Shown: positions 46,108 to 56,650 of the stretch, piece after piece
Numbering within the stretch: position 1 is the first letter of the stretch
Layout: each line of letters starts with the position of its first letter
Origin: Thamnidium elegans
Lineage: Eukaryota > Mucoromycota > Mucoromycetes > Mucorales > Mucoraceae
Assembly (NCBI GenBank): GCA_025201345.1
Contig: JAIXMG010000034.1
Coordinates: 248,001 to 312,000, forward strand
Reading direction: 5' to 3'
DNA: 64,000 bases
Position numbers and translations under genes: made by a program
Notes under the pieces: generated by a model
The model's database searches: none
Told to the model about the DNA's origin: nothing
What the model saw: the letters and a program-made list of their open reading frames with translations, nothing else

Positions 46108-47037
46108 TTAATCAAAGAGACCGAAACCCATATCATCATCTTCAGACTCAGAGTCTTCAACAGCGGCAGAAGCAACAGGAGCATCAGAGCTCTCAGCAGC
46201 AGTAACAGGGACAGCAACAGCAAATGCATCAGGGTTAGCGATGAATTCCTTGATTTGTTCAGAACCAGGGAAAGTATAGTCGGAAGCAACAGAGACAGCC
46301 AATAAGTTCTTGTAACCATTGATAACCGAGTGAGGGACGGAAGCAACAGTAGGGTAACCAACGGCAAGAGAGACGGAAGCAATATCACGAATAGCAGCCA
46401 AAAGGTTAGCAATTAATTGAGATTCCTCAACATCAAGAACCTCAGGAGAGAAGAGAGATCCAGCATCATAGACTTGGACAACAGCCATACCGTAAGTGAA
46501 GGGAGAGATACCCAACATGTTCAAGAGAACAGCTTCGGAGGGACCGACCTTGGTACCAGCAGTAACAAGCTTGACATCGGAAACAATTTCAATGGTACCA
46601 CGAGCAATCTTGGTTGGGATACCAAGTGCTTGGAAGAAAGAGGTCTTTCCAGGCTCCATACCAGTGTTACCACCGGGAACAACAACATCACAAGGAGCAA
46701 TAGCATTGGCACGAGCAGGGGCAGCAACGCGGTTAACAACAATCTTTTCACGGATTTCATTGAGGTCACAGTTAGTGAAAACGAAACCAATGTTACCACG
46801 AACGTAGTTGAAGAGCTTCTCAAGTTCAGGACGTTCGTTAATCATACCCTTAAGGACACAGCGAACCATGGTGTTCTTACCCATGAGAACAACTGCTTCA
46901 CCACGAAGACTGAAACGGATTTGATGCATTTGGTTGGAGCTGACATTATCGACATTGACAATGAAGATGGATTTATAAGTGTCCAAATAGTTGGTCAACT
47001 TTTGGAAGTAAAGGGCCTTGTTTTCTCTCTTCGACAT
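46108..47037 (-). CDS. RPP0: 60S acidic ribosomal protein P0 (uL10)
   Basis: Intronless 309-aa protein with the uL10 start [73 protein letters not shown], and the stalk C-terminus [13 protein letters not shown] that binds translation elongation factors and is shared with P1/P2. It anchors the P-stalk on 28S rRNA. Codon choice is strongly biased (high-expression type, with more G and C at third positions) compared with surrounding genes. Confidence 0.98.
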   Translation of the reverse strand: MSKRENKALYFQKLTNYLDTYKSIFIVNVDNVSSNQMHQIRFSLRGEAVVLMGKNTMVRCVLKGMINERPELEKLFNYVRGNIGFVFTNCDLNEIREKIVVNRVAAPARANAIAPCDVVVPGGNTGMEPGKTSFFQALGIPTKIARGTIEIVSDVKLVTAGTKVGPSEAVLLNMLGISPFTYGMAVVQVYDAGSLFSPEVLDVEESQLIANLLAAIRDIASVSLAVGYPTVASVPHSVINGYKNLLAVSVASDYTFPGSEQIKEFIANPDAFAVAVPVTAAESSDAPVASAAVEDSESEDDDMGFGLFD

Positions 47038-47945
47038 GTTAATGAGTTATACTGTTCGAGGAACTTTTTAAAGAAACTGTATTACGGTGTAAATGGTTAG
47101 TTTTTGCTTTTTTTCATATCGGATGGATGCTCTGTGTATCGTACCTTGGCGGATAAAAAAAAATCTTTTTCCCGTTGGACACTTGTGTCTGGTACAGTGT
47201 TTCCACTGCCGAGCTGGTAAAAATCACGGCTAACTTTTTATTTGATTCGTTCCAATATTTAATACTGACCAATAGGATTGTGATGTAGTGATTTTCCCAC
47301 CAATAAAATAGCTTTGTGTGCTGAGTCTGGAGAAAGTCTGGTGTAACTTTATTACATATAACTTTTTATGGCAAAAAATGTGATTGGATGAATGAATAAA
47401 GTTAATACGAATTTTCATGGCTAAATGTTAAGCATTGATGCTTGTATAAGCACTGAAAGCATCAGCGCTAATTTTAAGCTGGAGATAAAAAATAATAATG
47501 CCACCTTTTCAAACTCATGGTTAGCTTTTTTGATAAAAAAAAAAAAAAAAAAAAACCATTTCAACGCTTGGTGAAGCGCTAGCGCTTAATTTATCACTGA
47601 ATATTCCTTGTACCATTTGAGAAAGATTCATGATAAGTTATGGTAAATAAAGTCACATATTTTCGGTGTAAAAAGTTGCAATAAAATTTCCATGCATTCG
47701 AAGACAACCTTTGATACCATTAATTTACATGACTCAAATGTTAACATCAATATAGAGAGATTTTAGGTAAATTTAATACGGTTGTCATTTTTATAAATTT
47801 TATTGAAAATAGTCTTTTAAAAATTGTTTGTAGCAAGGGTTGTTGCTCCAATTTTAGCAAGTCTATAATAAAATGATTAGTATAACGCGAAATGTCAGTT
47901 AAAAAATAATAGGAATACCTTGCATTACGGCTATACTTTGACCTA
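47038..47945. other. Intergenic; RPP0 promoter and small inverted words
   Basis: Upstream of RPP0. Includes short inverted words such as AAGCGCTAGCGCTT (a 14-bp perfect palindrome near 47563) and related AGCGCT words at about 47466, maybe remains of a small DNA element. No gene is seen. Confidence 0.5.
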
Positions 47946-48482
47946 CTACTCTACAACGTACTCGCAAGTCCATAATCTTGTACATTTAGATAATAAATGA
48001 AGTCTTCGTTCCCCTACTTTTGCCTCATCTAAGGTAACTTTCAAAAGGGAAAGTCTATCTTCTCCCGATAAGTTCTTCCAAGGAAGATTACCTTTCTCTT
48101 GATCCTGACCAAAAGACTGACATGCCGATTTTGCAGCCCTTTGTAGAACACCTAGCATTGGTTTCCTTTCTTCTTCTGTAGATTCAATGAACTCTTCCTT
48201 AAACATATCCATGATTTGTACCTCTTTACTTCTTCCATTTGATTCCGGTACAGGAATAATGTTTGTCTCATCAATAATCACTGAATTATGATTCATTAAA
48301 TTGAAGTTATCAATTTTTTCTGATAATTCGCTTATATTTCCATCCATATCGTCTAATCTTGTAAGTAGGGGAGCTAATTCTTTACTAATAGAGTCTTTAA
48401 TTGTATCCTCTACAGTAGTTTTGATAGCATCCATAACATCTTCTAATTTATTTCCTTCCATCTGTTTTCTTTTTGGTGGCAT
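47946..48482 (-). CDS. Unknown protein, coiled-coil start, probably transposon-associated
   Basis: 178-aa frame beginning MPPKRKQMEGNKLEDVMDA, basic start, then a heptad-like coiled coil (about residues 10-60: KTTVEDTIKDSISKELAPLLTRLDDMDGNISELSEKID), acidic mid-part and Lys/Arg-rich end. No enzyme motif is seen. It diverges from the decayed tnp2-like gene at 48571 by about 90 bp and sits in a transposon-dense region, so a shared ancestral element is possible. It could equally be an orphan host gene. Confidence 0.4.
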   Translation of the reverse strand: MPPKRKQMEGNKLEDVMDAIKTTVEDTIKDSISKELAPLLTRLDDMDGNISELSEKIDNFNLMNHNSVIIDETNIIPVPESNGRSKEVQIMDMFKEEFIESTEEERKPMLGVLQRAAKSACQSFGQDQEKGNLPWKNLSGEDRLSLLKVTLDEAKVGERRLHLLSKCTRLWTCEYVVE

Positions 48483-48570
48483 AGTTGTAAAAAAGTGATT
48501 GGAAAAGTAATAACATTAATAAATAATTAAATAAACACAAACGTCACAACCTCTTCCTCATTTATCACAA

Positions 48571-49314
48571 ATGGTAAACTTTTGCAAATACAGTGGATGT
48601 AACATAAAGATTATCAAAAAGAACAGAGCAAAACATTTAAGAACATGAGTTCGAAAGACTAAATATAAGCAGAGGGAAATTCAATCTAATGGTAATATCG
48701 CTGATATTGGAGACGAAGACTTGGACGATGGCGAAATGATGGAGGTGGATGTTGATTACTTTGAAGTATTAGACGATGACAAAGTAGCAGATTTAATGGA
48801 CGGTACTGATGAAGATGTCACGTCAGTAGAATGTACGGATATTACGTCATTAGATTACATGGATGTTGTCTTTGTTGACGATGAAACAGCAACTGTTGCC
48901 ACTAAAAAAAGAAAAAAACCAATAAAATTGAAATCACAGTTCAAGTAAAAGTTAATATGGAGACTTTGGATACAGTTGAAAAGACAAGCATTGAATTAAA
49001 AACACAATTGAAAGAAAGAAACGTATCTAAGCATACTACGGAATTTATATATTCATTTTTTAACGAATATCTTTCTAATGCAAACAATGGTAAGTTAAAG
49101 TATCAATTTAAATAAGTAATGTAGTACTTTGTTTGATTTGTTAGTAGATCAATTACGGCTAATTAATCCTTATAGATGTGAAAAGTTGATGGAGATGAAT
49201 GTGAATATATTGGAACCACTGAGTTATGACATATGTAAAGATGGATGTTATATGTATGATCTTGAAGAGAATGATACAATATGTCCATCGGAAAGATGTA
49301 AGGAACGAAGATCG
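48571..49314 (+). pseudogene. Decayed CACTA/tnp2-like transposase N-terminus
   Basis: The frame from ATG 48571 starts with a zinc-finger-like FCKYSGCNIKIIKKNRAKHLRT, is stopped by TGA at 48646, and continues in the same frame as an acidic linker (DDGEMMEVDVDYFEVLDDD) to 48948. A frameshift then joins VNMETLDTVEKTS…FNEYLSNANN, a good intron (about 49090-49131) and LEPLSYDICKDGCYMYD…TICPSERCKERR, the Cys-rich segment typical of the start of En/Spm tnp2 transposases (YDxCxxxCxxY…CxxC). Coding similarity ends where the MULE terminal repeat begins, so the MULE may have inserted into it. No continuation was recognised beyond the MULE. Confidence 0.55.
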
Positions 49315-49429
49315 TTTTTCTTAGGGACCACCGAGTTAATTCTTAGGGACCACAGGGGTGTACATAGGGCAGCTCAGGATCGGGTACCTAAGAAACTCCC
49401 TACGTACAACCCGGTGATCCCTAAGAATT
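49315..49429 (+). repeat. Left terminal inverted repeat of the MULE
   Basis: Matches the reverse complement of 53032-53150 with a few substitutions and one internal gap of about ten bases. Three copies of a CTTAGGGACCA-like word, two direct and one inverted, lie within it. Confidence 0.92.
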
Positions 49430-49512
49430 AACCCCCTGAAAACTGTTTCAAAATAAAACGATCTTTCTTTTCTAATTATAATAAAACAAGTACTAAGTTT
49501 TTTAAAATCTCA

Positions 49513-51735
49513 ATGACTTTGCCGCTTATCCCTGAAAATTCAACAAAAGACATTGCAGTAAACATTCTTAAAGACTATGCTCTTGAAAACAATTTTGAAT
49601 TAGTAATTGCACGTTCTTCTGCAACAACTATTCACCTTAAATGTAGAAAAGGTGGAGAGTATCGAAATTCGCGTAATTTAACAGAAGACGATCGTAAGCG
49701 TTGGAAGAATAGCAGTAGATCTAAGTGCCCTTTCTATGTTAGGTTGGGAACTAATAAGGGAAGCGGGTTTAATTACTTATCTTCTAAAAAAACTGATGAG
49801 GAGAATCATAATCATTCACTCGATACGGATAATGTTCTTTCTAGTAGTACTGGTAGAAAGGAGTTATTGGATTGTAATGATATTAAAAGGCTTCAACACT
49901 GTATTGAGTTAAATACCCCATCAAAGCAAATTCAAACGACGTTAAGTGATAGGAATTCTTTTAGTAAGTTGACAATCCATGATATCAACAACCTAAAGTA
50001 TGGTATGATGAACCGAGTAGATATCAAGTCTAGCAGCGGCGCAACTCTGCTTATCAACCATATTGAAAGCCAAGGTTTCATCACTAAACACAGGCGTAAT
50101 GTTATTTCCGGAAACCTTGATGGACTTTTTTTTTACGAACACCTTTCTTCTTGAAAGAGCGAAGAGATTTCCAGAGGTTATACTCATAGATACCACGTAT
50201 AACACAAACAATTTAAAAATGCCTTTGATCTGTGCATTTGGTGTTAGCAACATTGGTAAAGAGACTTTAAAAACGTTCCCTATTGCTTTTGCTTGGGTCG
50301 TAATGAAAAAGAGGAGATGTACGACTGGTTTGTTCACACTCTCAAAGATGCTCATGATTGCTATACTATCGACACTATCTTTGTAACAGATAAATGTGTT
50401 GCTCTGATCAATCAGCTTGATATCCATTTTCCAGATAGCCGTAAACTTCTATGTACTTGGCATATGATTCAAAATATGAACAAGCAAGCAACATTGAAAG
50501 AATTTAAAACTTCTTCAATTGTAAATGATTTCAAAAACAATGTCTTTGGCTTGTTCAAATGTTCTGACTTGGAAGCATATTTGGAATTAAAAAAAAAATG
50601 ATACTATTTTTTCTAATCCTTCTAATTTTGTAAGCGACGAGATACGAAAAAGGTTTATTAAGTATTATGACGACGAATGGGAGAAGTACCTTGAAAGATA
50701 GGCAGGTCATATTACATCTATATATAAACATTTCGGATGTACAACCACTCAAAGAGCTGAAAGTGGCCATGGACTTCTTAAAAAGGAATGTTTTCTCTCC
50801 AGCCTTTGGATTTATCCTTTGATACGATTCACGTTAACTTGAAGAATTTTGAAAGAGGATACAATGACATCGAAAGAAAAGAAAAATACGAGGTAGACGT
50901 TTTAGTTGCGAATGAGCCCCGTTTAAAGTATTTGATTGGAAAAGTAACCCATCGTGCTCTTATATCTTTGAGGTGCGAGTTTTTGAGAGATATTTCAGAT
51001 ATTGAAGATTCTTGCAATTGTAAATCTAGATTTTGGTATGCTATTCCTTGTTGTCACCAGCTTTATGCATATAAACCAGTTAAATTAAACGAAATCGATA
51101 CGAGATGGCGGTTTGAGACACCAGAAGATTTCATCGACGAATTAGACTCTGTTTACAAAAATCAGAATGCTAATTTTGAACTTACTCAAGAGCCTTGGAT
51201 GAAATACGTAGTAAAGTTCGAGCAAGTCTTTCGTTCTTTCAACCAAGATTTCAAAAAAACAGCTCGATTGATGAGTACTCTAGATAATATTTTAAATACC
51301 ATCGAATCTGAACCGTCCTGTACAATGGAATTACCTTTAAGTCTTCCTGAATATGATGATGTTAGATCTCCTGGACGCCCAAAAAAACCCGTTAGGTTAA
51401 GCTCATTCAAAAAAGATTATGTGAGAAAATCGGCATTTAGATGTAATAGAATTGTTTATGGTAAGCACATAGCTATAAAAAATGTCCAAAAAAATAATTT
51501 CTGGAGTAAAGAAAAACAAGAAACCGGTTGCTGTAACAGAGGATGGTCCTTCCACATGCATCGACGAAGACGTAGACACAATTGACCTTAGCTCTAATAC
51601 AGTGAAATATACAATAGAAAATAAGTCCTTTAGAGTATTGATAAAAGTCTTAGTTGTGATTGTTTTTATTTTAGATGAAAAAGAAGGATGTATTTATACT
51701 AAAGGAGTTATACAATTAGCCATTCTAATTGTAGA
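49513..51735 (+). pseudogene. MULE (Mutator-like) transposase, frameshifted
   Basis: Reading frames 49513-50154, 50063-50290, 50293-50601, about 50605-50790 and 50788-51585 together read as one transposase. The order is: FAR1/WRKY-like DNA-binding start (LKCRKGGEYRNSR, KCPFYVRLG, HNHSL); DDE core with VILIDTTYNTNNLKMPL, FVTDKCVALINQLDIHFP and LLCTWHMIQNM; FGCTTTQRAESGH; and a SWIM zinc finger (CNCKSR…IPCCHQLYA). Breaks: slips near the T run at 50127 and near 50290 and 50600, and an in-frame TAG at 50701. The C-terminal frame also shifts near 51485. The breaks make it very probably inactive in cis, although the terminal repeats stay similar. Confidence 0.85.
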
Positions 51736-51950
51736 GTAAGAAAAGTCAGTTTTAAATATCATAAGGATTATGGTTAATCCTTATTGATAATCCGATTGGT
51801 TTGTTATCTGGATTGGTTTAAGCATTTATGCGCATTGTGTTTAATTGGTAGTTCTTATTATTAAATGGCAGTTGCCCTGTCATTGATAATAATAATGGAT
51901 GATTGTTTAGGATAATTCTATATTGTATTATTAATCGTCTATGATTAATA

Positions 51951-52820
51951 ATGTTTAGTTTTGATGTGCTATATCGTAATAATAACGAAGATGAAGAGGG
52001 ATATATAGTCTGTATATATCATACAGATTTGAATCTTGTAAATGGTATTAATGTGTCGAATACGGGGTTATATGTCAGTAAAAAAAGAAAACTTGCCCAA
52101 CAATCTATTATAGATGTTTCTAAAAAAAAAAGTTGTTTCGGTGAAAGCAAGGTCAAAAGTAAAAAGATGGATCTTTCAGTATTACATTGGTCTATTGATT
52201 GTACAAATGTAAATGCTATATTTGACCCTGTTGGAGATGGAAACTGCGGCTATAGAGCCATTGCGTACCTCCACTATGGCAATGAAGATATGTATAGGGA
52301 TGTTAAAAAAGATATGCTCGTAGCATTTGAGGCTAATAAGGACAAATACACAAGATTTTTTGGTTTCGAAATCGTAAGTCTAGAAAAGAATATCAAATCA
52401 GACATGTATAACTATACTACCAGCTTGCCTATTTGGTTTGACTATCCTGGCTGTGTTCAAGTTATTGCAGATACGTACGACATACCTGTATGTATGTATC
52501 CCGACGCCGAAAATAAAAGCCGTTTCAATGAAGCTATCACTGCTTTGCCTCTTAGGGTTCCTACGAAACCAAAAGTAAAAGTACAGCCATACCACATTCA
52601 AAATATAAAAAATGCACACTGGGTGGCTGTCAAGTTCGGTCATAGGCGTATGTCATATCCTTCTGTCAGCCATATGTACTTCCACATAGACGATTCCTAT
52701 GCAACATTGTTTAAATCAACATGGAATCTCTTTGGGCAATTCCCCAAACATATTGAAGACAAGCCTTTCGATACACAAAAGAATGAGCTTGTTGTAATTG
52801 AATCTTCTGATGAAGAATAA
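51951..52820 (+). CDS. OTU-domain cysteine protease (deubiquitinase-like) carried by the MULE
   Basis: Intact 289-aa frame. The OTU core begins at FDPVGDGNCGYRAIAYLHYG (residues about 88-107) with the Asp and nucleophilic Cys of the DGNC box, continues with WFDYPGCVQVIADTYDIPVCMYP, and ends with NAHWVAVKFG, where the His of the catalytic pair lies. A basic, Lys-rich segment precedes it (SKKRKLAQQ). OTU proteases cut ubiquitin or ubiquitin-like chains; OTU genes are known cargo of some MULEs and viruses. The gene follows the transposase on the same strand with 216 bp between and is inside the terminal repeats. Unlike the transposase it shows no break. Confidence 0.88.
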   Translation: MFSFDVLYRNNNEDEEGYIVCIYHTDLNLVNGINVSNTGLYVSKKRKLAQQSIIDVSKKKSCFGESKVKSKKMDLSVLHWSIDCTNVNAIFDPVGDGNCGYRAIAYLHYGNEDMYRDVKKDMLVAFEANKDKYTRFFGFEIVSLEKNIKSDMYNYTTSLPIWFDYPGCVQVIADTYDIPVCMYPDAENKSRFNEAITALPLRVPTKPKVKVQPYHIQNIKNAHWVAVKFGHRRMSYPSVSHMYFHIDDSYATLFKSTWNLFGQFPKHIEDKPFDTQKNELVVIESSDEE

Positions 52821-53031
52821 TTTTTTTTTCTTAATAAACTATATTTTATCTACCTTATTTTATTTATATTGTTAGTAAGAAAGATAATAAAATACGAAGA
52901 ATAATATGACCATTAAACGATTTTTTTTACGTATCTTATAGTCTGGTACAAGTAGTATAAAATAGCGGGTATTGATTAAATAACTTTGATAGCAACTGAA
53001 AGTGTTTTAGTTTAATTTTTTTTATTTAATT

Positions 53032-53150
53032 CTTAGGGACCATCGGGTTGTACATAGGGAGTTTCTTAGGGACCACTGGGTACCCGATCCTGAGCTACCC
53101 TATGTACACCCCTGTGGTCCCTAAGAATTAACTCGGTGGTCCCTAAGAAA
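53032..53150 (-). repeat. Right terminal inverted repeat of the MULE
   Basis: Inverted partner of 49315-49429. It carries about ten extra bases (around a CAGTGGTCC word) that extend the internal CTTAGGGACCA palindrome. Confidence 0.92.
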
Positions 53151-53631
53151 CCCCTTCCTGAATTGTGGAAAAAATATAACCAAAATAAGCCAGAATTCGA
53201 CGAAAGGGAAAAAGTTGTTTATAAGTATCTATATCACCCAACAAAAAATGGCTAAACATTAAAAACCCAAAGAAACTTAGCAATGACAGTAGTGGTAGAA
53301 GATCAGAAAAATTTATTCGAGATATTCGATATCAAAAAGATATTTTTCTTATTTATTTATATGGAGACAAAGTCTCTGAGTTTATTAGTGAAATTTAAAA
53401 GAAAAGGTCACAATTGATAATTAGACCTGAAGAACAAAATAGGAAATGTTATTATGCTAGAATCTTCTTGAGGTTTATTTAAATAGCGATTTTTTAAAGT
53501 ATATAAAGAAAATAAATCTATAGTAATATCATTAATCGAATTTTAAGCTCGGTCAAAATGAATAAAGAAGGGTGGGATAAATAAAGTAAAGTAGAAAATT
53601 TTGAATTTGAAGGGTGGGGATAATAACATTT

Positions 53632-53732
53632 CCTATTTTGTTCTTCAGGTCTAATTATCAATTCTAGGTCGAGAACATTCTCTTAAGAATTGTTTGAGAC
53701 CGTCAGAACAAAATAGGAAATGTTATTATGCT
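53632..53732. repeat. Internal complementary region of the DIRS element
   Basis: Its first half is complementary to the left outer end (53414-53450) and its second half to the right outer end (57725-57790), meeting at AATT/CTAGG. It overlaps the end of the recombinase frame. Confidence 0.9.
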
Positions 53733-54790
53733 AATCCAGAGTGTCAGAAGCATCAAAAAATTCATCTTCAAAAGAGCCAGAAAGGACAGTAGATGTAAAA
53801 TCTACAGTAGCCATTTGGTTGCGTCTATAGTGGTCCTGAAACGTACTAGAGGAGGCCCAATTACCAAGAGAAACGATGTTGTCGATAGAAACACCTTTAT
53901 CTAGAGCCCGGGAAGAAGCTAAAGAGCGCATAGTGACCCGAGATTCACTTGTGGACAGGGAAATGAATTCTCGATGTAGCCAGGTGGACAAAGTGCTGGA
54001 AGATAACGGTTGTGAAGGAATATGTGATTTAACAAAGAGATGCGAATCGTCGGAGCGAGAAGCTAAAGAGGAATGATCTCTTAAGGCCTTAAAGCAACGT
54101 ACCGGACATAGTTCGATATCAGTATTATGAGGATGTACCGTAAAAGACTTGATGATGCGACGTTTCTTGCGGGTTTCTTTGGGTGCGACAACCTGAAAAG
54201 TAAGAGAACCTTCAGGTCTTATGTTGCAGGAAGAGAATGGGATACGCGCCAAGTCGGAAGGTCGAAGGAAGGCAGCCATGGATAATAAGAAAGCCAATTT
54301 CTGCTGTAATGGCTTGAGCGACGTGGTTGAGCACGAAAGAATAGTGCGGGCGTAAGCCAGAGAGGGAGTCATGTCAACGGGTTCTCGATGAATCGATACC
54401 GGAGGTGCTTGCTTAATAATGGAATCCAGGTAGTTGTTAACTAAATCGTTTGTACTAATACTGGAGGAATCGGTATGTAGATGAGTAGCTGCGGCTCGAA
54501 GAGTTTTTAGCGTAGATACTTGGAGCGTATGTTCTTGTCGCATTGATGCTAAGAAATTAACCATATCGGCACCTGAGAAGTCAGTGAAGGAAACTTGGTT
54601 CTTGTAAGCCCAGTCGATGAAGCGAAGTTGGTTCTTACGATACATCTTATTGGTAATTGTTGGTGCAAATTTTTGGTCCAGAATATCTTGAGTTGCTTGT
54701 TCATTGAGATTTGCATTTACCAGTTTAGCCCGGATAATTTCCATACGGAGAGTGTCCAGTTCTGATGTTGTAAGGGATGAACTGTTTTCG
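53731..54790 (-). CDS. DIRS tyrosine recombinase (YR)
   Basis: The C-terminal part, about 350 codons, of a long open frame that overlaps the RT frame upstream. From about NEQATQDILDQKFAPTITNKMYRKN it shows a SAM-like N-terminal recombinase domain (YRKNQLRFIDWAYKNQVS) and a catalytic domain: AAFLRPSDLARI holds the first catalytic Arg, and MRSLASSRALDKGVSIDNIVSLGNWASSSTFQDHY holds the second Arg region, a Trp in the His/Trp position and the nucleophilic Tyr. It would integrate the circular cDNA without target duplication. The upstream half of the same frame (to 56856) is mostly a shadow of RT. The true start is unclear; ribosomal frameshifting or splicing may be used. Confidence 0.85.
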
Positions 54791-56650
54791 GAGAAGTCGT
54801 CCGGATTGCCAGGGGAGTCAATAATAGGGGAGAACATAACGCTAGGCGTTGAAGTAAGGGAAACCAGATTGCACTGGGCCAGTGGGGTACAACTATTGTT
54901 ATTTGTGAGATCTGTTCCTGAATTATCTTCCGCAAAGTCCGTGAAATGAGATTCCAAGGGGGATTTGCGAAAGGTCTCGTCCAGATGTTCCATGGAATGG
55001 TGAATGCATCCGTGTGGATAGCACCCGGGTCCGGCATCCAAGATACGTACTTTGGTAGTAACTTGGTGGTCCTGTCGGCAAAGAGATCGATTGAATGTGG
55101 GCCCCACAAGTGGTTGATCGTTTGGAAAGCCTTCGGTTTCAATTGCCATTGGTTCTTGAAAAAAGTTCGACGAGATTCCATATCCGCAATGTTGTTGTGA
55201 ATTCCCCGAATATGTTGTGCTTGGATATGTATGTTGTTGGCTAGGCACCAATTCCAGACTTCTGTAGCTAGTTCCATCAAAGGAAGAGAGCGAGTACCTC
55301 CTTGCTTGTTGATGTAGGAAAGACTGGTTGTATTGTCCGTTCGTATCAAAATCGTCGAGTTTTGAGGGACTTGGAAAGCCGTAAGTGCTAAATGGGCCGC
55401 CTTGAGTTCCCTCCAATTGATGGATTGGGCAGCTTCTTGTGTGGTCCAGTATCCGTGAGCCCGGTAGGTTTTCCAGCTGCAACCCCATCCCGTATTGCTG
55501 GCATCCACAAATATGGTCTGTGTGGGTGTCGTAGGTAGGAGAGATCGACCATTCCATTTTTGTAGGTTCAGATACCACCAGTTCAATTCGTCGAGACTGG
55601 CTTTGTCCAATGGACGGGGAAGGTCCCAGTCGCGGTCGTTCTTCACCATTTGGTTCTTGTAATATAACAGGTGACGAGTGTACAGTCGTGCCGGGAAAAT
55701 TGCGAATGTTGCTGCTTGAATACGCATAGTCAAACTGTGAATTACTCGAGGCGATTGTCGATGCGGTTTGTCTAGGACTTGTTTGATTGATCGACGAATA
55801 TCTCGCAGTTTTTTCAGGGGTAGCGATGCTGTCATAGTCTGCGTGTTCAATATATAACCTAGATGTTCCAGCTGTTGCGTAGGATTCAGAACTGATTTCT
55901 TCCCATTGACGATCCAACCTAGATGTTGTAGGAGATCCACTACCTGTTGAACTTGTTGCATTGCTAATTCTTTGGAGCTTGCTGCTAAAATCCAGTCGTC
56001 TAGATAAGCTGATATCTTGTATCCCTGAGAACGGAAGTGTTCCAAGATTGGTCGGCAAACTTTGGTGAAGACAAAGGGACTGGAGGATAGGCCAAAGGCG
56101 GTTGTACAGTACTGATACACCTGATTCTTCCATTTTAGTCGCAGGAATCGGCGTGAGTCGGGGTGGAGGCCGACATGTAAGAACGCGTCGGACAGATCGA
56201 TGGAGACGAGGTAGTCGTTGGGGTTCACCATGAGAGATACTTCTCGAATAGTTTCCATTTTGAAATGGGGGGCATCCAAGTATTGGTTCAATTTCTTGAG
56301 GTTGAATACTGGGCGTACTCCGCCGTTTTTCTTTGGGATGACGAACATTGAGCTGTAAAATCCCGGGACCAGCTGCGATTGTTGAGGTGATACTTTCTCG
56401 ATTGCTTCTTTCTGTAGTAGGTCCTGAATTGCTTGATCGATGAGGTGTGATTGTTCGTCGGAGAAAGGAATGATTGGTGTTGGTGTTGTAGTGACGGGTG
56501 GAGGTGTGTGAAAAGGAATGTGATAACCGTGTTGTATGGTGGAGTTGACGAATGAGTTGATTGAAATTTCTGTCCAGTTTGAATGATACTTGCTGAGCCG
56601 GTTTCCAACTGGGTCGGTTGACCGGAGCGAGATTGGTGTATCTATTGACG
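54717..56650 (-). CDS. DIRS reverse transcriptase-RNase H (with methyltransferase-like end)
   Basis: The first Met lies at 56348 but the frame is open upstream to about 56650, overlapping the end of the Gag frame (STIQHGYHIPFHTPPP, then IPFSDEQSHLIDQAI), so Gag-RT expression may involve frameshifting. Reverse transcriptase motifs are VIPKKNGGVRPVFNLKKLN, DYLVSIDLSDAFLHVGL, TTAFGLSSSPFVFTKV and the catalytic SAYLDDWILA. RNase H follows with IFVDASNTGWGC, INWRELKAAHLAL, IRTDNTTSLSYINKQGG and RGIHNNIAD. The C-terminal part (FANPPWNLISRTLRKI, VPHWPSAIWFP) matches the region called methyltransferase-like in DIRS elements. Confidence 0.9.

Larger units (their letters stand above)
49315..53150 (+). 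mobile_element. MULE DNA transposon with OTU protease
   Basis: Two near-identical inverted repeats bound about 3.84 kb: left 49315-49429 and right 53032-53150. They share TTTCTTAGGGACCACCGAGTTAA-type outer ends, TAGGGACCACAGGGG, TGTACATAGGG and CTCAGGATCGGGTACC with only a few changes; the right copy has about ten extra bases in the middle. Each repeat is itself partly palindromic, since CTTAGGGACCA returns inverted at its inner end. Inside are a MULE-type transposase in several frames (49513-51735) and an intact OTU-domain protein (51951-52820), both plus strand. No convincing 8-11 bp target duplication was seen. A decayed copy of the end lies at 22437. Confidence 0.9.

Noticed and set aside
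46417..47100. 227-codon plus-strand frame opposite RPP0
   Set aside because: It is the antisense shadow of the highly biased P0 gene, which is certain on the minus strand.
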